A stretch of 64,000 nucleotides of DNA from Gari tellinella (lineage: Eukaryota; Mollusca; Bivalvia; Cardiida; Psammobiidae). The notes under the pieces were generated by a model. That model had not been told where the DNA came from, did not search any database, and was given only the letters and a program-made list of their open reading frames with translations. The position numbers were made by a program, and so were the translations under genes. Location of the stretch: the NCBI GenBank assembly GCA_922989275.2, contig OV277856.1, forward strand, positions 81,921,038-81,985,037, read 5' to 3'. Position 1 is the first letter of the stretch. Each line of letters opens with the position of its first letter. This document shows positions 10,409 through 21,627 of this stretch, one piece after another.

Positions 10409-10760
10409 GGATTACAATATTTGCAATATCTGAGGTTCTGTTTTCTTTTAATGTGAATTATTTCCATAAATCACATTCATGTTAGAGATGATATATATTT
10501 TGCTTGTTTGATTTGCATGTTAAAGAAAGAAATATATATTTATATCATTTTATGATTAGTGTTTTATCTCGCCGCATATTGAAAGCACACATGACTATTT
10601 TGCGAAAGACAGTTGAATAAAGATACAACTCCTTATATTTTGTTTTTCTTATTCCTCCTCCGATGTTCCACACTGGTCTTAAGGTTTTCACATGGGTAAC
10701 ATTTTGCTGTAGGTAAAGTAATGTCATGTAAAGTAGGTTGGTAAGTAAATAAAAAATCTT
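10409..10760. other. Unexplained AT-rich DNA
   Basis: A 77-residue minus frame at 10545-10778 shows no family resemblance. Nothing else seen. Confidence 0.35.
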
Positions 10761-10761
10761 C

Positions 10762-11230
10762 TTCACCGAATACCCCATAACCTATCTCTAGAATGGAAGA
10801 GAAGGAAATTAAGCAGAATGCGCCTTAAGGCACATTCTGCTATTTTAAGCTACACTCTACTAGGATATTAAAATATTTCTTATGGTGCATATTCATGACT
10901 GTATAGAGTGGAACTATTTTCTTCAGTGGAGGAATTTACATCACTAAGCTCCTCACCGCTGTGAGTTCGAATCCCAGTAGGGTCGTTCGGATTTTTCATG
11001 TGGGGAAGCCTTCCAGCTGGCTTGCGGACGGTCGGTGGTTCTACCCAGTTGCCGATTTGTGCCTGTTACAGTGCATAAAGGACTTCTGGGGTCTTCCTCC
11101 ACCTGTGATTAGCTGGACGTCGCGATATGACTGAAATAATGTTGAAAGCGACGTAAAATCAAAACAAAACAAATCAAATTCAGTGGAGGAATAAATTGAA
11201 AGCGTAAAAAGTTGTATTTATGGGGTAATG
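10762..11230 (+). mobile_element. Family A MITE split by a SINE
   Basis: The left part has ACCCCATAACCTATC and the hairpin AAGCAGAATGCGCCTTAAGG. The right part ends TATTTATGGGGTAATGG. The two halves are separated by the SINE at 10936-11178 with a clear target duplication. Confidence 0.85.
10936..11178 (+). mobile_element. 5'-truncated tRNA-type SINE with 14-bp target duplication
   Basis: TTCAGTGGAGGAAT occurs exactly at 10922-10935 and 11179-11192. The insert has box B GAGTTCGAATCCC, a conserved body (GGGAAGCCTTCCAGCTGGC, CTACCCAGTTGCCGA, GGGGTCTTCCTCCACCTG, GCTGGACGTCGCGATATGAC) and an A-rich tail with CAAAACAAAACAAATCAAA. Comparison with the copy at 59940-60197 shows that the box A half of the head is missing. 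The body resembles the MetaSINE type as I remember it. Confidence 0.9.
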
Positions 11231-11346
11231 GATGTAAAGTGTTTGTTTACTCGTCCCTAGTGTTCAATGAGTTAAATGTATACAAGTATTATACTTTATC
11301 AGTTAAACTGTTTATAAGGTATTTTGAACGTATTTCAAATGTCTAC

Positions 11347-11595
11347 AGGGCTGCCATTTCTCTGGATTTTTCCTAAGTATTCAGATTTTTATCCTAGCAG
11401 ATCGTAGCTTAAAACAGGCTAAAAGTAAAGCAGAATGCGCCTTAAAGCGCATTCTGCTTTACTTTCAAACTGTTTTAAGCAGTCATGTGTCTTCAAAACA
11501 AGAAACAGACTATGGGGTAAAGGTACGATTAGTAAAATTTGCGTCTGAAAATTTGAAATCTTAGGATTTGTATGATCAACTTATGGCAGCCCTGT
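11347..11595. mobile_element. Family C MITE with 6-bp duplication TGTCTA
   Basis: The ends are CAGGGCTGCCATTTCTCTGG and TTATGGCAGCCCTG. TGTCTA lies directly outside both. The interior is the inner part of a reverse family A element: CTAGCAG...CTTAAAACAGGC, hairpin, GACTATGGGGTAAAGG. Confidence 0.9.
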
Positions 11596-11816
11596 GTCTA
11601 CATCTGCACCCAAGATAAATTTAAATATAAACAAATTTGTATATTTATCATATGACCCTAATGATAAAAGGTCACATGGTGGCATACATCTATTCTGAAC
11701 GCATTGTTATCAACATCCTGTTTCGTTTTCATAAACGGCTTCATTTTACAAACTTGATACCCACAGGCAATTTACTAGGTCTACTGTGTTGAGAAACATT
11801 TCTTGTAAATCACCAT

Positions 11817-12056
11817 TTAATCCTTTACCTGATAGCCTATTTCTAGTATTAAAGATAGTTGACCACTTAAAGTAGGTTGCAAGTAAAGCAGAATGCGCCT
11901 TCGCTTTACTTTCAGCCAGCTTAAGCTTCCATGTGCTAAAATATAGAAAATATTCCCTATACTATATATCCATGGCTGATTAAGTTGAAACTATTTTTCT
12001 CAGCGGAGGAATAAATCATATCCGCTAAAAGGCGCTTCTATTGGGTAAAGGGTTAA
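11817..12056 (+). mobile_element. Family A MITE
   Basis: TTAATCCTTTACCTGATAG to ATTGGGTAAAGGGTTAA, TTAA at both borders. The hairpin loop region is shortened. Confidence 0.85.
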
Positions 12057-12419
12057 GAAAGTTAAGGGGTTTTCTTGGTATGAACGCAAAGAATGATAAC
12101 TAGATTTAGTTCGGCATTTTATCATTATCACATTGAACACTAGCGGCGGACACATTTAAATTTTATGTAAATTTTCTCCAGAAATGTCGTAAGAAACTGT
12201 CACTGTAACATGTGCCCACCTTTCCCTAAAACAAACAAAACAAACAAACCAACAACAACAAAACCCGCTCAAATACATCATTATGTTTCGGCAACTATTA
12301 GTCGGGGAGCATATTATGTTCCTCTATCTTCCCATTCTTTCGTCCGTCCGTCCACATAAACAGCGCATACTTTGTTAGTTTAAACATATTTATTTGCATA
12401 ATAACATGTGCAAAGGGAT
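12057..12419. other. Unexplained DNA with CAAACA runs
   Basis: AAACAAACAAAACAAACAAACC near 12230-12260 is a simple A/C-rich run, possibly a retroelement tail. GTCCGTCCGTCC at 12345 resembles the start of the repeat family at 43-1159. Confidence 0.35.
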
Positions 12420-13283
12420 TGGGCTACAATTTATTACAACATTATCAAGTTATACTTGTCATTTAAGCCTAAAGACACATCTAGTCAACAAGAAGCCCTT
12501 TCAAAAGTCGAAGGATGTCTTAAAGACATAGTCTCATGGATGCACCAGAATGTGTTGAAGCTGAACACTGACAAAACTGAGGTCATACTGTTTCACTCAA
12601 AAAAGGTTAACATTCCCGGAAATTTTCATGTTCAAGTGGGAAACTCTAAAATCAAACCGTCATTATGTGTGAACAATTTTGGTGCTAGATTTGATTCCCA
12701 AATGGATATGACACAGCACATCAACGCTGTGTGTAGATCTAGCTACGCACAGCTGCGGCAAATTGGTCATAATCGACAGTACCTTTCTCCAGAAGCTACC
12801 AAGACTTTGGTCAATTCTCTGGTCACATCAAAAATTGACTACTGCAACTCACTGCTATATGGGATTCCCCAAACCTCACTACGAAAACTACAGCGTTTGC
12901 AAAATACAGCAGCCCGCATCATTACCAAGACTCCTCGGTACAATCACATCACTCCAGTCTTGAAGGAGCTTCACTGGCTTCCAGTTCAACACAGAGTTGA
13001 ATTCAAAATTCTGACACTCACATACAAAGCCATGTGCAATGATTCTCCAAGGTACATTGTTAGTATGATGGATGTGTATAGACTTCGAAGAGAGTTGCGG
13101 TCTGCGAGTAAATCAGTATCGCTGGTTGTGCCGAGAAGTCGTTTGGTGAAGTTTGGAGATCGAAGTTTCATGCATGCAGCCCCAAAGCTCTGGAACACTC
13201 TACCATCAGACATCAGAGATGCTAGATCAATTGCAGCCTTCAAAAAACGTTTGAAAACACACTTATTTAATATCTGTTATTAG
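12420..13283 (+). pseudogene. LINE fragment, L2/CR1-like reverse transcriptase C-terminus
   Basis: A continuous frame to the stop at 13281-13283 encodes the end of a non-LTR retrotransposon ORF2: KLNTDKTEVILF, then SSYAQLRQIGHNRQYLS, KIDYCNSLLYGIP, LQNTAARIITKT, LKELHWLPVQ, AAPKLWNTLPSDIRDA and FKKRLKTHLFN. This order is typical of L2/CR1-type elements from the end of the palm to the C-terminus. At the expected catalytic YADD position near the start, the frame reads YYNI, so the two aspartates are absent. Everything upstream is missing. The frame is otherwise open, suggesting moderate age. The 3' untranslated part may extend towards 13730 but no tail was recognised. Smaller open frames in other phases here are shadows. 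Confidence 0.9.
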
Positions 13284-13729
13284 AAGAAAGTAGGTAATCA
13301 ATGACTGCTACCCCTGGGCTGTGTTCTTGCTGTGGATGCTGTGGGTCTGATTGGCAGTTCTGGAGTTGTACCGTTGACCTTGTGCCTGTCTGGTAGATCT
13401 TGCTGGTAGGGATTGCCCAATCGCTTTGAAACCATTTATGAACTAAGGGTGTACCACGGCCATGGATTATACAATACTCAAGCAAACCGGTGTGTTGTTT
13501 ATACTCATTTACTTTAAAACAAATTGTTTGTTGAAACGATTTTCAAAAAAAGTTGTAATCGACTATATAGTCCTTGTATCCAATAAAGTGTTTAATAGGA
13601 TAAGTAGGATAAGTTTCAAATACTCTTTGAAGTACAACTTGATGGCAAATGTTGGTTTTAGAGTGCCACCGGTTAAACTAAAGAAAAGCATTGCTTAGCA
13701 ACATAACTATATATAAAAATAGCATAAAC
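13284..13729. other. Possible LINE 3' untranslated sequence and unknown DNA
   Basis: No second coding signal. The first part may belong to the LINE immediately upstream. A 78-residue open frame at 13462 has no resemblance to a known family. Confidence 0.3.
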
Positions 13730-14640
13730 TTATTGTTTAGTGTTTGTTGAGAATCGCATGGTATCATGGATGTACTTATGGACTGTCTGGAAAATATGCA
13801 TATTAAAATCAAGAGGTTTCGATTCATCTCCAGATGATAGGAGATCTAAGGTGACTTGATTTATATGAGACAGGTTGATTAGCATAATGTTTCGTGTTTG
13901 TGTGTATAAGGGACATTCAAGAAAAAAATGATATGAATTCTCGCATGGACTTCCGCATCTACATGTTGGATCTGCAACTAGATTACAACGAAATAAATCG
14001 TAGTTTAAACAACTACATTGATGTCTTAGCCTGGTATGTAGGATATTATTCTTCCGTGTTCCATATTGATAGAAAGTTGGTAATTTATCTATATTACTCC
14101 CTAGTGCGGTCTTAAAAGACTGTATGGTAGTTTTGTTTCTAACATCCTGATTTAAGGCATTCCAGCTATGTGTGGTTGACACTATAAATGCACGTTCAGT
14201 TAAATTTGGGATATTATAGTCATTATTATTTCTTAGTGGATAATTAGATACTTCGCTTACAAGAGGAGGTAGTATATTGCTAAGATATGGTGGAACAGAC
14301 TGGTTGTGCATTTTATAAAAAAAAAAGTAGTTTCTTTTTCTCTCTTCGAAATTCTAAAGTCTCAAGTTCTGCTTCTCTATAAATAAACTCTTTTTTGCAA
14401 AATATCGATAACCCACATGCTATTCTTGCTGCTTCTAATTGTATGCTTTATAGTTTTTGCTTATCGACCTGAGAACAGCCATCCCATAATTCTGATGCGT
14501 ATTCTAATACTGGGAGGATAAAACATTTGATTTTTTTTAAATAAAGTTCGTCGATTTAGATTGTAATTAAGTTTTCTTAACACAGAGAATACTTTGTTCG
14601 TCCAAATCCTTATATTTTTATCTAACTTAACAGTAGGTTT
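13730..14640 (-). pseudogene. LINE fragment, different clade, with frameshift and stop
   Basis: On the - strand from about 14640 to 13730 I read the C-terminal region of a second kind of non-LTR element: KLNYNLNRRTL, a frame change, then ILPVLEYASELWDGCSQ, an in-frame TAA, EAARIACGL and LETLEFRREKK, another frame change near 14311, then SNILPPLVSEVSNYPLRNN and THSWNALNQDVRN. It ends with a Cys/His cluster (CRCGSPCENSYHFFLECPL). Motif order matches Jockey/RTE-like elements common in molluscs; clade uncertain. Broken and 5'-truncated. Confidence 0.85.
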
Positions 14641-14929
14641 GCATATACAGCTATATCACAAATGTGAATATTGTTAGGAATTTGATATGCTTTAATTTCA
14701 TTTGATGCATCCAAAGGGCCGTGAAGCGGAGGCGTATAGTACATGTATAGACAATAGACACATGTTATTTGCAACAGTATAACATAAGCTTTTATTCCGA
14801 CAAACATATGGAAAATCAATAGTTATTAACATTTGTATAACACATCATGCAAATAAGTATCACATTTTACATAATAATAACATGCATATTAAAACAAGAT
14901 AAAACAGTAGATACTGTCTAGATCGTATA
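14641..14929. other. Unexplained AT-rich DNA
   Basis: No feature that I can support. Confidence 0.3.
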
Positions 14930-14974
14930 CACCCAGATCGGGTTCCCGGCAAGTAAGTCGGCGCCCGATCTGGG
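14930..14974. repeat. Hairpin abutting a family E MITE
   Basis: CCCAGATCGGG and CCCGATCTGGG are exact reverse complements around a 21-base loop with GGCAAGTAAGTCGGCGC. The right arm ends where the family E element begins. Confidence 0.7.
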
Positions 14975-15224
14975 TACAGTGGAGAATCTGTTATTCTTTC
15001 CCAATAAACGCGTTTACGCTAAAACTATTATTTGCAGTGCAAACAGTTTGGAGCCAGATCAGACGCCGGGTAACCCGGCGTCTGATCAGGCTTCAATCTG
15101 TTTGCCACCAAGATAAACAAGAATTATCAGAATTGTCCAAAAGTTGTTCTTTTCTACGTTTTAGTGTTTTGCGTTTGCGTACGTTTGCGTTTAAACGGGA
15201 AAGAATAACAGATTCTCCACTGTA
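14975..15224 (+). mobile_element. Family E MITE
   Basis: TACAGTGGAGAATCTGTTAT at the left and its near-exact inverse at the right (GGGAAAGAATAACAGATTC, then TCCACTGTA), bounded by TA. The centre is the D-type hairpin CAGATCAGACGCCGGGTAAC / CCCGGCGTCTGATCAGG. Confidence 0.92.
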
Positions 15225-15589
15225 CATAACCCTCTACACATGTTATTTGGATAAAAAAAAATCATGGACCTGGATCAGATGTCAAGTTTTTTGGCACCTG
15301 ATCCATTTACATTCCTCAGAAATACATTTCATTAAAATTAAGAGCCTGTGAGAAAGCTGCTGATCGTGACATAAGCCGAAGATCTACTTTAAGAAGAGTA
15401 TAAGTAAAAGGCTGAGAGCAAAAAAGCACAAAAGGGCGGCAGATAAGAGAGGAGTAAAACCACTATTCCCCCAAATCAGATTTGGATCAGCAACTTACTC
15501 ATAGTACAAGAGAAACATAGAAGCGCATGAAGCTAATTACAAGCTTATTGCACTGTCTGTCTCTATCTGTCATAGTGACTTAGAGTCTG
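15225..15589. other. Unexplained DNA
   Basis: Contains a small inverted pair (CTGGATCAGATG...GCACCTGATCC, 15270-15305) that may be a D-type remnant. Otherwise nothing. Confidence 0.3.
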
Positions 15590-15975
15590 CCTTACGCAGT
15601 GTCCACTATGCAACTCCTACATGCTCCAATGGATTTTGAGGTAACTTGATAGAAATGGTCACCACATTGAAACAATGTGTAGCAATTAAGATTGGGGTTT
15701 GTATCTGAAAGATTAAAGTTATAATCTGGTTCCAAAGGGTCGAAAGGGGAACATTTTGAGGTGTCCGGGCTACAACTCCATCGTGCATGTGTGGATTTTG
15801 ACTTGAAATGAAATGGAACGAATATTCTCATATAGCATATGGTGCCATGTGTAAAATCTGTAGCTCTAAGTTGAAGGTCATGGTCCGGGTCAAATGTTAA
15901 AAAAGGGAACATTTTGTTTTGCATGGGCTCTAACTGTTTCATGCATGGATATAGTTTCAAATAACTTGTTTTACC
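15590..15975 (-). repeat. Diverged tandem repeat, two to three units
   Basis: Phrases recur at roughly 170-bp spacing: TGGATTTTGA(G/C), AAGGGAACATTTTG(A/T) and TGAAA(T/C)...AACTTG. The - strand frame 15592-15960 stays open but shows no domain; I read this as non-coding repeat. Confidence 0.5.
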
Positions 15976-16069
15976 ATGTCTTGGTTCTTACTCTGTCTTG
16001 CAAGGACGTACTATGAAATAACTTGTCTGAAATGTTCTTCAAGATAAAACGTAAACGGCCCAGGTCTAT

Positions 16070-16970
16070 ATTATTATTATATTATTATATACCATATTTA
16101 TATAGCACTTTTTTCATACACAATCATACGTTCAAAAGTGCTTTACAATTATAAAAACACAAATAAAAACATGAAATGAGAGTAACAATTAAAATAATCA
16201 TTTCATAAGATTCCCTACAGTTTAAAAAACATAATCATTGCGTTATAAAAAATAAAATTAAATAGATAAATAAATCATTTAAACAGGCATAACTACAGAT
16301 AAAGATGGCATATTGGCAGTTATATAAAACAAATATATTTCTGTCTAGTCAGGAATAAAAATATATTTCTACATATGCACAGTCAATATGACATTTATTG
16401 TCCATGTATTTGCACGAAGAAGTGTGTTTTCAATGACCTTTTAAAAGTTTTCTAGTGATTCAGAGTCTCTGATACATTCAGGCAAAGCATTCCAGAGTTT
16501 GGGAGCAGCAACTGAAAAGCTCCTGTCTCCGGACATGACTTTGTTACTTCTTGGCACAATGAGCCTAATAGCATTGTTCTGAGATCTCGGGCTTCTTGCT
16601 GGCATGTATACGTGTACAAGACTTCTGATATATACAGGGCATTGACCATGCAAAGCTTTATATGTCAACACAAGTACCTTAAACCGAACTCTAAATTGAA
16701 CAGGTAGCCAATGCAGCTCCTTTAAGATAGGAGTGATATGGCTATGGCGAGCAGTCTTACTAATAAGTCGAGCAGCTGTGTTTTGAACGTTTTGAACTTG
16801 TCTTTGGAACGCCATGAAGAAGAGAATTACAGTAATCCAGACGTGAGGTTACTAAAGAGTGCACAAGTGACTTTGTTGCATCAGAGGTTAAGAACTTTCT
16901 TATGTGACCTATTTGTCTAAGTTGCATATAACAAGACCTGCAGACTGAGTTAATATGTTGCTCCATATCT
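16070..16970 (-). pseudogene. LINE fragment, L2-like, with frameshift
   Basis: The - strand holds a relative of the 12420 fragment: HINSVCRSCYMQLRQIGH and RLDYCNSLLHGVP, then a frame change near 16800, then VQNTAARLISKTARHSHI, LKELHWLPVQFRVRFK and AAPKLWNALPECIRD. Beyond the coding end (leftwards) the - strand reads AAAGTGCTATATAAATATGG and then a TAATAA run. This is the type of 3' tail I expect of an L2-class LINE. Confidence 0.88.
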
Positions 16971-17941
16971 CAAAGGTCAAGGTCAGACTCGCAGGTCAAA
17001 GGGTGAAAATGGCACCTGTGAATGTGCTGGGCTCTTGGTATTATTTAACATTTACATCAAACAATTTTGAAATTATTTGGCACACATGGGCTTCCAGAAA
17101 TGTGGCACATATAAGATCCACATTTGTAGCCTCAAAAGTCGGTGCCACAATCTGACAGTCAAAAACAGAGAAGATGGACCAGTAATACACGTGCCCCAGG
17201 TTTTAATGTCTGATTTCCTTTTGGGGCATTTGTCACGGTGACTTACAGACACAGACACGCCTCTAGAAGTTGTTTATGTTTGTTTGCTTCATTACTACTA
17301 TCAATTATTGTTATTATTAATATTATTGTTGTTGTTATTGTTGTTAAATTTCATGTTAAATATATCTCTAAACCATAACATTACACATGTTATATAGAGC
17401 TATGGTGTTGTAAAAAAGGGTTATTGTAGTTCTAAAAAGGATGTTTTTGTGTTTGGAGGTGGCGGGAAGATTGTTGCTGTTGAGACAGGATGCGGCGAGC
17501 ACCAGTAGGGTTAACAGCAACTTATTGTAGCTATTGTTGTTAAGATTGATACAACATAGTTATGTCAAGTGTCATTGGCTATGTAAAACAAGACACTAGA
17601 TAACACAAGAACACAGAAGTACACTTGCATGCATTTTGCTTGTGATAGCAAACTCATTAAAACTCCTCCTTTATCATGACGCCCTTATCTATTTGAAAAT
17701 AAGTGTCGTCTGCTTTTTCAGTGTCATGGCTACAAATGTAAGAACTCTGGCATCTACAGTTTGTATCGATGTATCATCAGTCTAACGTATAACACTCTGG
17801 ATTTGGGAAATACAAACAAACATATAAATAATAATAATAATAAAATAATTGGAAATATATTTGTGTAGTTAAAAACCAAAAACAAACAAACAAACAAACA
17901 AACATCCTCCACACAATTAAACCCCTCCATCTGCTTTAAAC
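16971..17941. other. No recognised gene or element
   Basis: Simple runs only: ATT/GTT repeats at 17300-17345, AATAATAAT at 17826, and (CAAA)n at 17881-17903. Confidence 0.4.
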
Positions 17942-18055
17942 CATAAATACTTGACACATACATCTAAATTTATTACCAGATTATATTTTGTTTTACTAGA
18001 CTTCTATTATAGATATTTTGGTAATAAATCTTGCTGTATGTGTCAAATACCTGTG
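17942..18055. mobile_element. Family K MITE, short form
   Basis: The ends CATAAATACTTGACACATAC and GTATGTGTCAAATACCTGTG are inverted. The interior keeps only TAGACTTCTATTATAGAT between them. Same family as 19164-19471 and 37740-38792. Confidence 0.8.
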
Positions 18056-18087
18056 GATGAATCTATCTATAGCTGGGGTATACTTTT

Positions 18088-18225
18088 CTGAACCCTTATC
18101 ATGAGCATTACACGATGAGCACTTGTAAACAGACCAATTGGGCCCAGGTCAGAGGATCCGAACTGATTAACACCCGTATATAGGTGACTAGAGTAAAAGG
18201 ATAGGAAAAATGGTTTTATAACAGG
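18088..18225. mobile_element. Left part of a family D-like element
   Basis: GAACCCTTATCATGAGCATT matches the terminus of the element at 18479, and GACCAATTGGGCCCAGGTCA is a decayed core. The right part is replaced by, or lies beyond, the family E insertion. Confidence 0.45.
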
Positions 18226-18462
18226 TACAGTGGAGAAAACGTTAATCTTTCCCAATAAACGTGTTTATTTTCCAATGCAAACAGTTTGGAGCCAGATCAG
18301 ACGCCGGGTAACCCGGCGTCTGATCTGGCTCCAAACTGTTTGCCTCCAATATAAAAATGAATTATGAGAATTGTCCAAAAGTTGTACTTTTCTACGTTTT
18401 AGTGCTTTGCGTTTGCGTACGTTTGCGTTTAAACGGGAAAGAATAACAGATTCTCCACTGTA
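18226..18462 (+). mobile_element. Family E MITE with perfect 67-nt hairpin
   Basis: TA-bounded ACAGTGGAGAAAACGTTAAT and matching right end. The core at 18277-18343 has two 33-bp arms with no mismatch and a single unpaired central base. Near-identical to 14975-15224 outside the core. Confidence 0.93.
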
Positions 18463-18478
18463 CATGTAAGTGTTACAG

Positions 18479-18691
18479 CTAAACCCTTATCATGATGCAT
18501 TGTCGTCTGCTTCAAATATATTGTGTGAAAAAGATGAAAATTAGTTTTAATTGTTTTTATCTGAAGAAACGTTGAATAAGACTGACAAACAGTTTGGATA
18601 CAGATCAGACGCCGCGTTCTGTGGCGTCTGATCTGGATCTAAACTTTTTGCAAATGTTAGCCAGGTCGCGCTTAGCATGATAAGGGTTCAG
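18479..18691. mobile_element. Family D MITE
   Basis: Ends AACCCTTATCATGATGC and GCATGATAAGGGTT; hairpin CAGATCAGACGCCGCGTTCT / GTGGCGTCTGATCTGGAT. The flanking tetranucleotides (CTAA and TTCA) are eroded TTAA. Confidence 0.8.
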
Positions 18692-19163
18692 GTATCCCCC
18701 TGTAATTAACGTGTATATATAATCTCGATAAATTAAGTCTAGTGCACTTGTCCGTAAAGCGTTACGATATTTTAAACAATTTTACGTAACCCATTCAAGA
18801 CCAAATCATTTACTTAAAACTTTGTTGCCCGAATTGCAAAACATTGAAGGTCAGTTTAAGTTAACACATTTTGCCTGATCTGGCTCAACAGCCTTTGCCT
18901 ATTTAAAGCCCTATTTCCTCACGACACTCCTTAATACCAATATTGGTAAACGTGACGGCTGCCTGATTACCAATGATGACCCCTTCACTTTGAGGATATC
19001 GTCTGCTTAACCTCTTCATGGCCCTTATTCGTGTAATATTGTCATTATAGCTTGCGCGGCGTCTGATCAGGAGAACTGTCCGAGATCCATTGCAATTTCA
19101 GTTTAGCTAGTTTACCTAAAATCTAGATTTGGGGAATAAAAAGCGGAAGACATTTGTTTAAAG
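18692..19163. other. D-type debris, otherwise unexplained
   Basis: Scattered phrases such as CACGACACTCC and GCGGCGTCTGATCAGGAG (about 19057) look like decayed family D, without ends. Confidence 0.3.
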
Positions 19164-19471
19164 CACAGGTACTTGACACATACATCTAGATTTATAACCC
19201 CCAACCCCCAAAAAACCCAAAACAAAACAAAAACAAACTAGACTTCTATTATAAATACAAGGTATACAACGTAATCCAACAGGTAGTCTTAACTATCGAC
19301 TTAAACTGATTAGATGCTAAAATAGACTAGATCGCCGATATTCTCTTGTGGTACCCTCGGGAAATGATTAATTTATCAATATCTACTTTTTGTTTTATCA
19401 AATTCCGTCAAATAACGCCACAGTACGGTTTTTTTGGTAATAAATCTAGATGTATGTGTCAAGTACCTGTG
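19164..19471. mobile_element. Family K MITE, medium form
   Basis: CACAGGTACTTGACACATAC at the left and the inverse at the right. The middle (CTTCTATTATAAATACAAGG to CAAATAACGCCACAGTACG) is homologous to each arm of the long palindrome at 37740-38792. No clear target duplication. Confidence 0.88.
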
Positions 19472-19869
19472 GATTCATCTAAGAGATAACAACTCACATG
19501 TGATTAGTGTACCTTATTGTTATAGTGACTTTATTAAACTTAATTTAAAGTGTTTGGATACGGTGGTTTATTAAAATACACGCAATTAATGTCAGAAACG
19601 GATCTTTTAACTCACCGTAAAGATGTAAGTATTTATGATTTTATATGCTAATACAGTGAAGCTCGTTTATAACGAAATTGGATATAACGAAAAACTGGAT
19701 ATAACAAAACAGTCTAATTTGTGACCATCTTTCACCTACCGATCGTAACTTGACCGAAATTTGAGTGGTATTAATTTGTAGCCATTTTCTGAATTACTTT
19801 TTTACAGGATAAAAAATACAACTTTTCTGGTTGATTACACATTAAATGTTTTTGAGTGTACATAGATTT
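19472..19869. other. Mostly unexplained
   Basis: At 19652-19715 there is a fragment reading TACAGTGAAGCTCGTTTATAA followed by repeated GGATATAAC(G/A)A, like the left end of a TA-flanked MITE. No matching right end found. Confidence 0.4.
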
Positions 19870-20065
19870 GTATTGTCCTTCGAAAACTGTGTACCTGTGA
19901 ATAATACACTTGTCCAATGCAACCAGTATAGACCACGATTAAAAAGGCTTCTATATAAGCCCTCATATCAAGGTCTATGCAGTTGTCATTTTTTTGTACA
20001 ACAACAAACAATAATAGAACTGTACATGACTTAATTGGAAACCGGAATTATCTGTATGAAGTGTC
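19870..20065 (+). mobile_element. Family B MITE, decayed
   Basis: GTACCTGTGAATAATACACTT and TTGGAAACCGGAATTATCTG match family B flanks. The core (CCAGTATAGACC / GGTCTATGCAGTTG) is degenerate. Confidence 0.6.
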
Positions 20066-20128
20066 AAAAGTTGTTTGAAGTTATAAAACAAATAGTACTG
20101 ATACTCGCCTGTGAGTTCATGTGCTACT

Positions 20129-20376
20129 TTAACCCATTACCACATAGCCTGTTTCTAGTTTTAAAAGAAGACGACCACTTAAAACAGGTTAAAAGTAAAG
20201 CTGAATGTGCCTTAAGGCACATTCTGCTTTACTTTCAACCTGTTTTAAGCTACACTCTGCTAGGATATAAAACTATTTATCTTGCACTTTCACGACTGTA
20301 TAAAATGGAACTATTTTCTTCAGTGGAGGAATAAATCAAAGGCGTAAAAAGGCGTATTTATGGGGTAATGGGATAA
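20129..20376 (+). mobile_element. Family A MITE
   Basis: TTAACCCATTACCACATAGCC to TATGGGGTAATGGGATAA. The hairpin is nearly perfect (AAGCTGAATGTGCC / GGCACATTCTGCTTTAC). Confidence 0.88.
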
Positions 20377-21111
20377 CACAGTTTTCCGACTGATAACATA
20401 TTTTCTCGCATTCAGGCATTCCTCAAAAATATGTTTTTTTCATGCTTCTATCATGCATGTCCTAAAAAAAGCCACAGAAAACTTCCTCTACATATCATGC
20501 ATTACTCTAAAACTTAATAAAAACATTTTTAAAAGGAAGGTTTGCCCGATTTATAATTAACAGATTGAACCAAATCATCTGCCATGTACCCAAAAAAATC
20601 ATATTGTTCAAACCTGGACCTCAATTCCCTGCCATACTTGACAGAAACTCTTTCTCTACATAGCTTGCTTACAGTGTTGAAAACAGATGTTTGCTTGAAG
20701 AAGGTTGAAAGTAAATCAAGATTTCGTTCGCTCTTAGTTTTAGGGAATTACACAAGCGTATAATCGCTGCGTCTGATCTGGGTTCCCACTGTTTGCAAAT
20801 GTACTCTAAGGGTATAAAGTTTCCCTCCCTATAGTTATTTCCTCCGAACAATACACAACTCTTTGTCTACCATTGGATGTTTTTGTATAGAAGGAGCTCT
20901 ATAGTACCGGTATAACTATATCTAGTACCCGAGATTGCCCAGACTAAACCACTATTTACCTTCAATTTTATGACATATCGTCTTATTTATTATCCATTTT
21001 TCAAACTGATATCACAAGCTTCCTCTTTGAATGTACCCATGAAGGTCTGTTTTACTCTCAGACTGCATTAAGCACCATGTGTCGTAAACTAGAAAATGCT
21101 ATAGGGAAAGG
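20377..21111. other. Unexplained, with decayed MITE debris
   Basis: 20681-20905 contains GCGTCTGATCTGGGTTCCCAC and TTCCCTCCCTATAG...TTGTATAGAAGGAGCTC, a decayed relative of the TA-flanked element at 3436. 21030-21110 is family A debris. Confidence 0.4.
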
Positions 21112-21350
21112 TTTAAACTCTAGTGATGAATATACTTGTCCCTTACAAACAATATAATCACGAAGAACACAAGTTTCCTATGCAAACCTCGTAGGCCCAG
21201 ATCAGTTGGCTCATACAGAACCCTCTGGTCTTGGTCTGCGTTTTGTCAGATAGAAATAACTTGTAAAAATAACACCGGATAGTAGAATAATGGACTATAC
21301 TTCAATTGAAACTGGAATTGTCCACTTGAAGTGTGAGGGATGCTAAGAAA
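21112..21350 (+). mobile_element. Family B MITE, decayed
   Basis: TTTAAACTCTAGTGATGAAT to AAGTGTGAGGGATGCTAAG. Core AGGCCCAGATCAGTTGGCTC / GAACCCTCTGGTCTTGGTCTG. Confidence 0.6.
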
Positions 21351-21420
21351 CTGCATGTGTTATAATTGTATTTATTTCCATGCGTTCGAATGTGTATTAT
21401 AATGCTACTGTCATTAAATA

Positions 21421-21627
21421 TTTTACTCCTAGCTCCTAGCAATAACTATACTCGTCGTTTGTAAACGATGTAGTGTGGTTCCAGATCAGAGGGTTCCTAA
21501 AGGAACACTATGATCGGGATCTACAATGTATGTCACTTTGCCATGTATGGATGAACACAACAATAAATACTGTTAAATAGTAATAAAAATGGACTGAACT
21601 TTATTGAAAACTGGACTTTACCATTAA
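21421..21627 (+). mobile_element. Family B MITE, decayed
   Basis: Hairpin TCCAGATCAGAGGGTTCC / GGAACACTATGATCGGGATC, then the right-hand phrase GGACTGAACTTTATTGAAAAC and TTAA shared with the next element. Confidence 0.65.

Noticed and set aside
12408..13283. Host gene encoding a 291-residue protein
   Set aside because: The sequence is the C-terminal part of a LINE reverse transcriptase, and other broken copies occur at 16070 and 42590.
15592..15960. 122-residue minus-strand open frame
   Set aside because: It overlaps a diverged tandem repeat and shows no domain.
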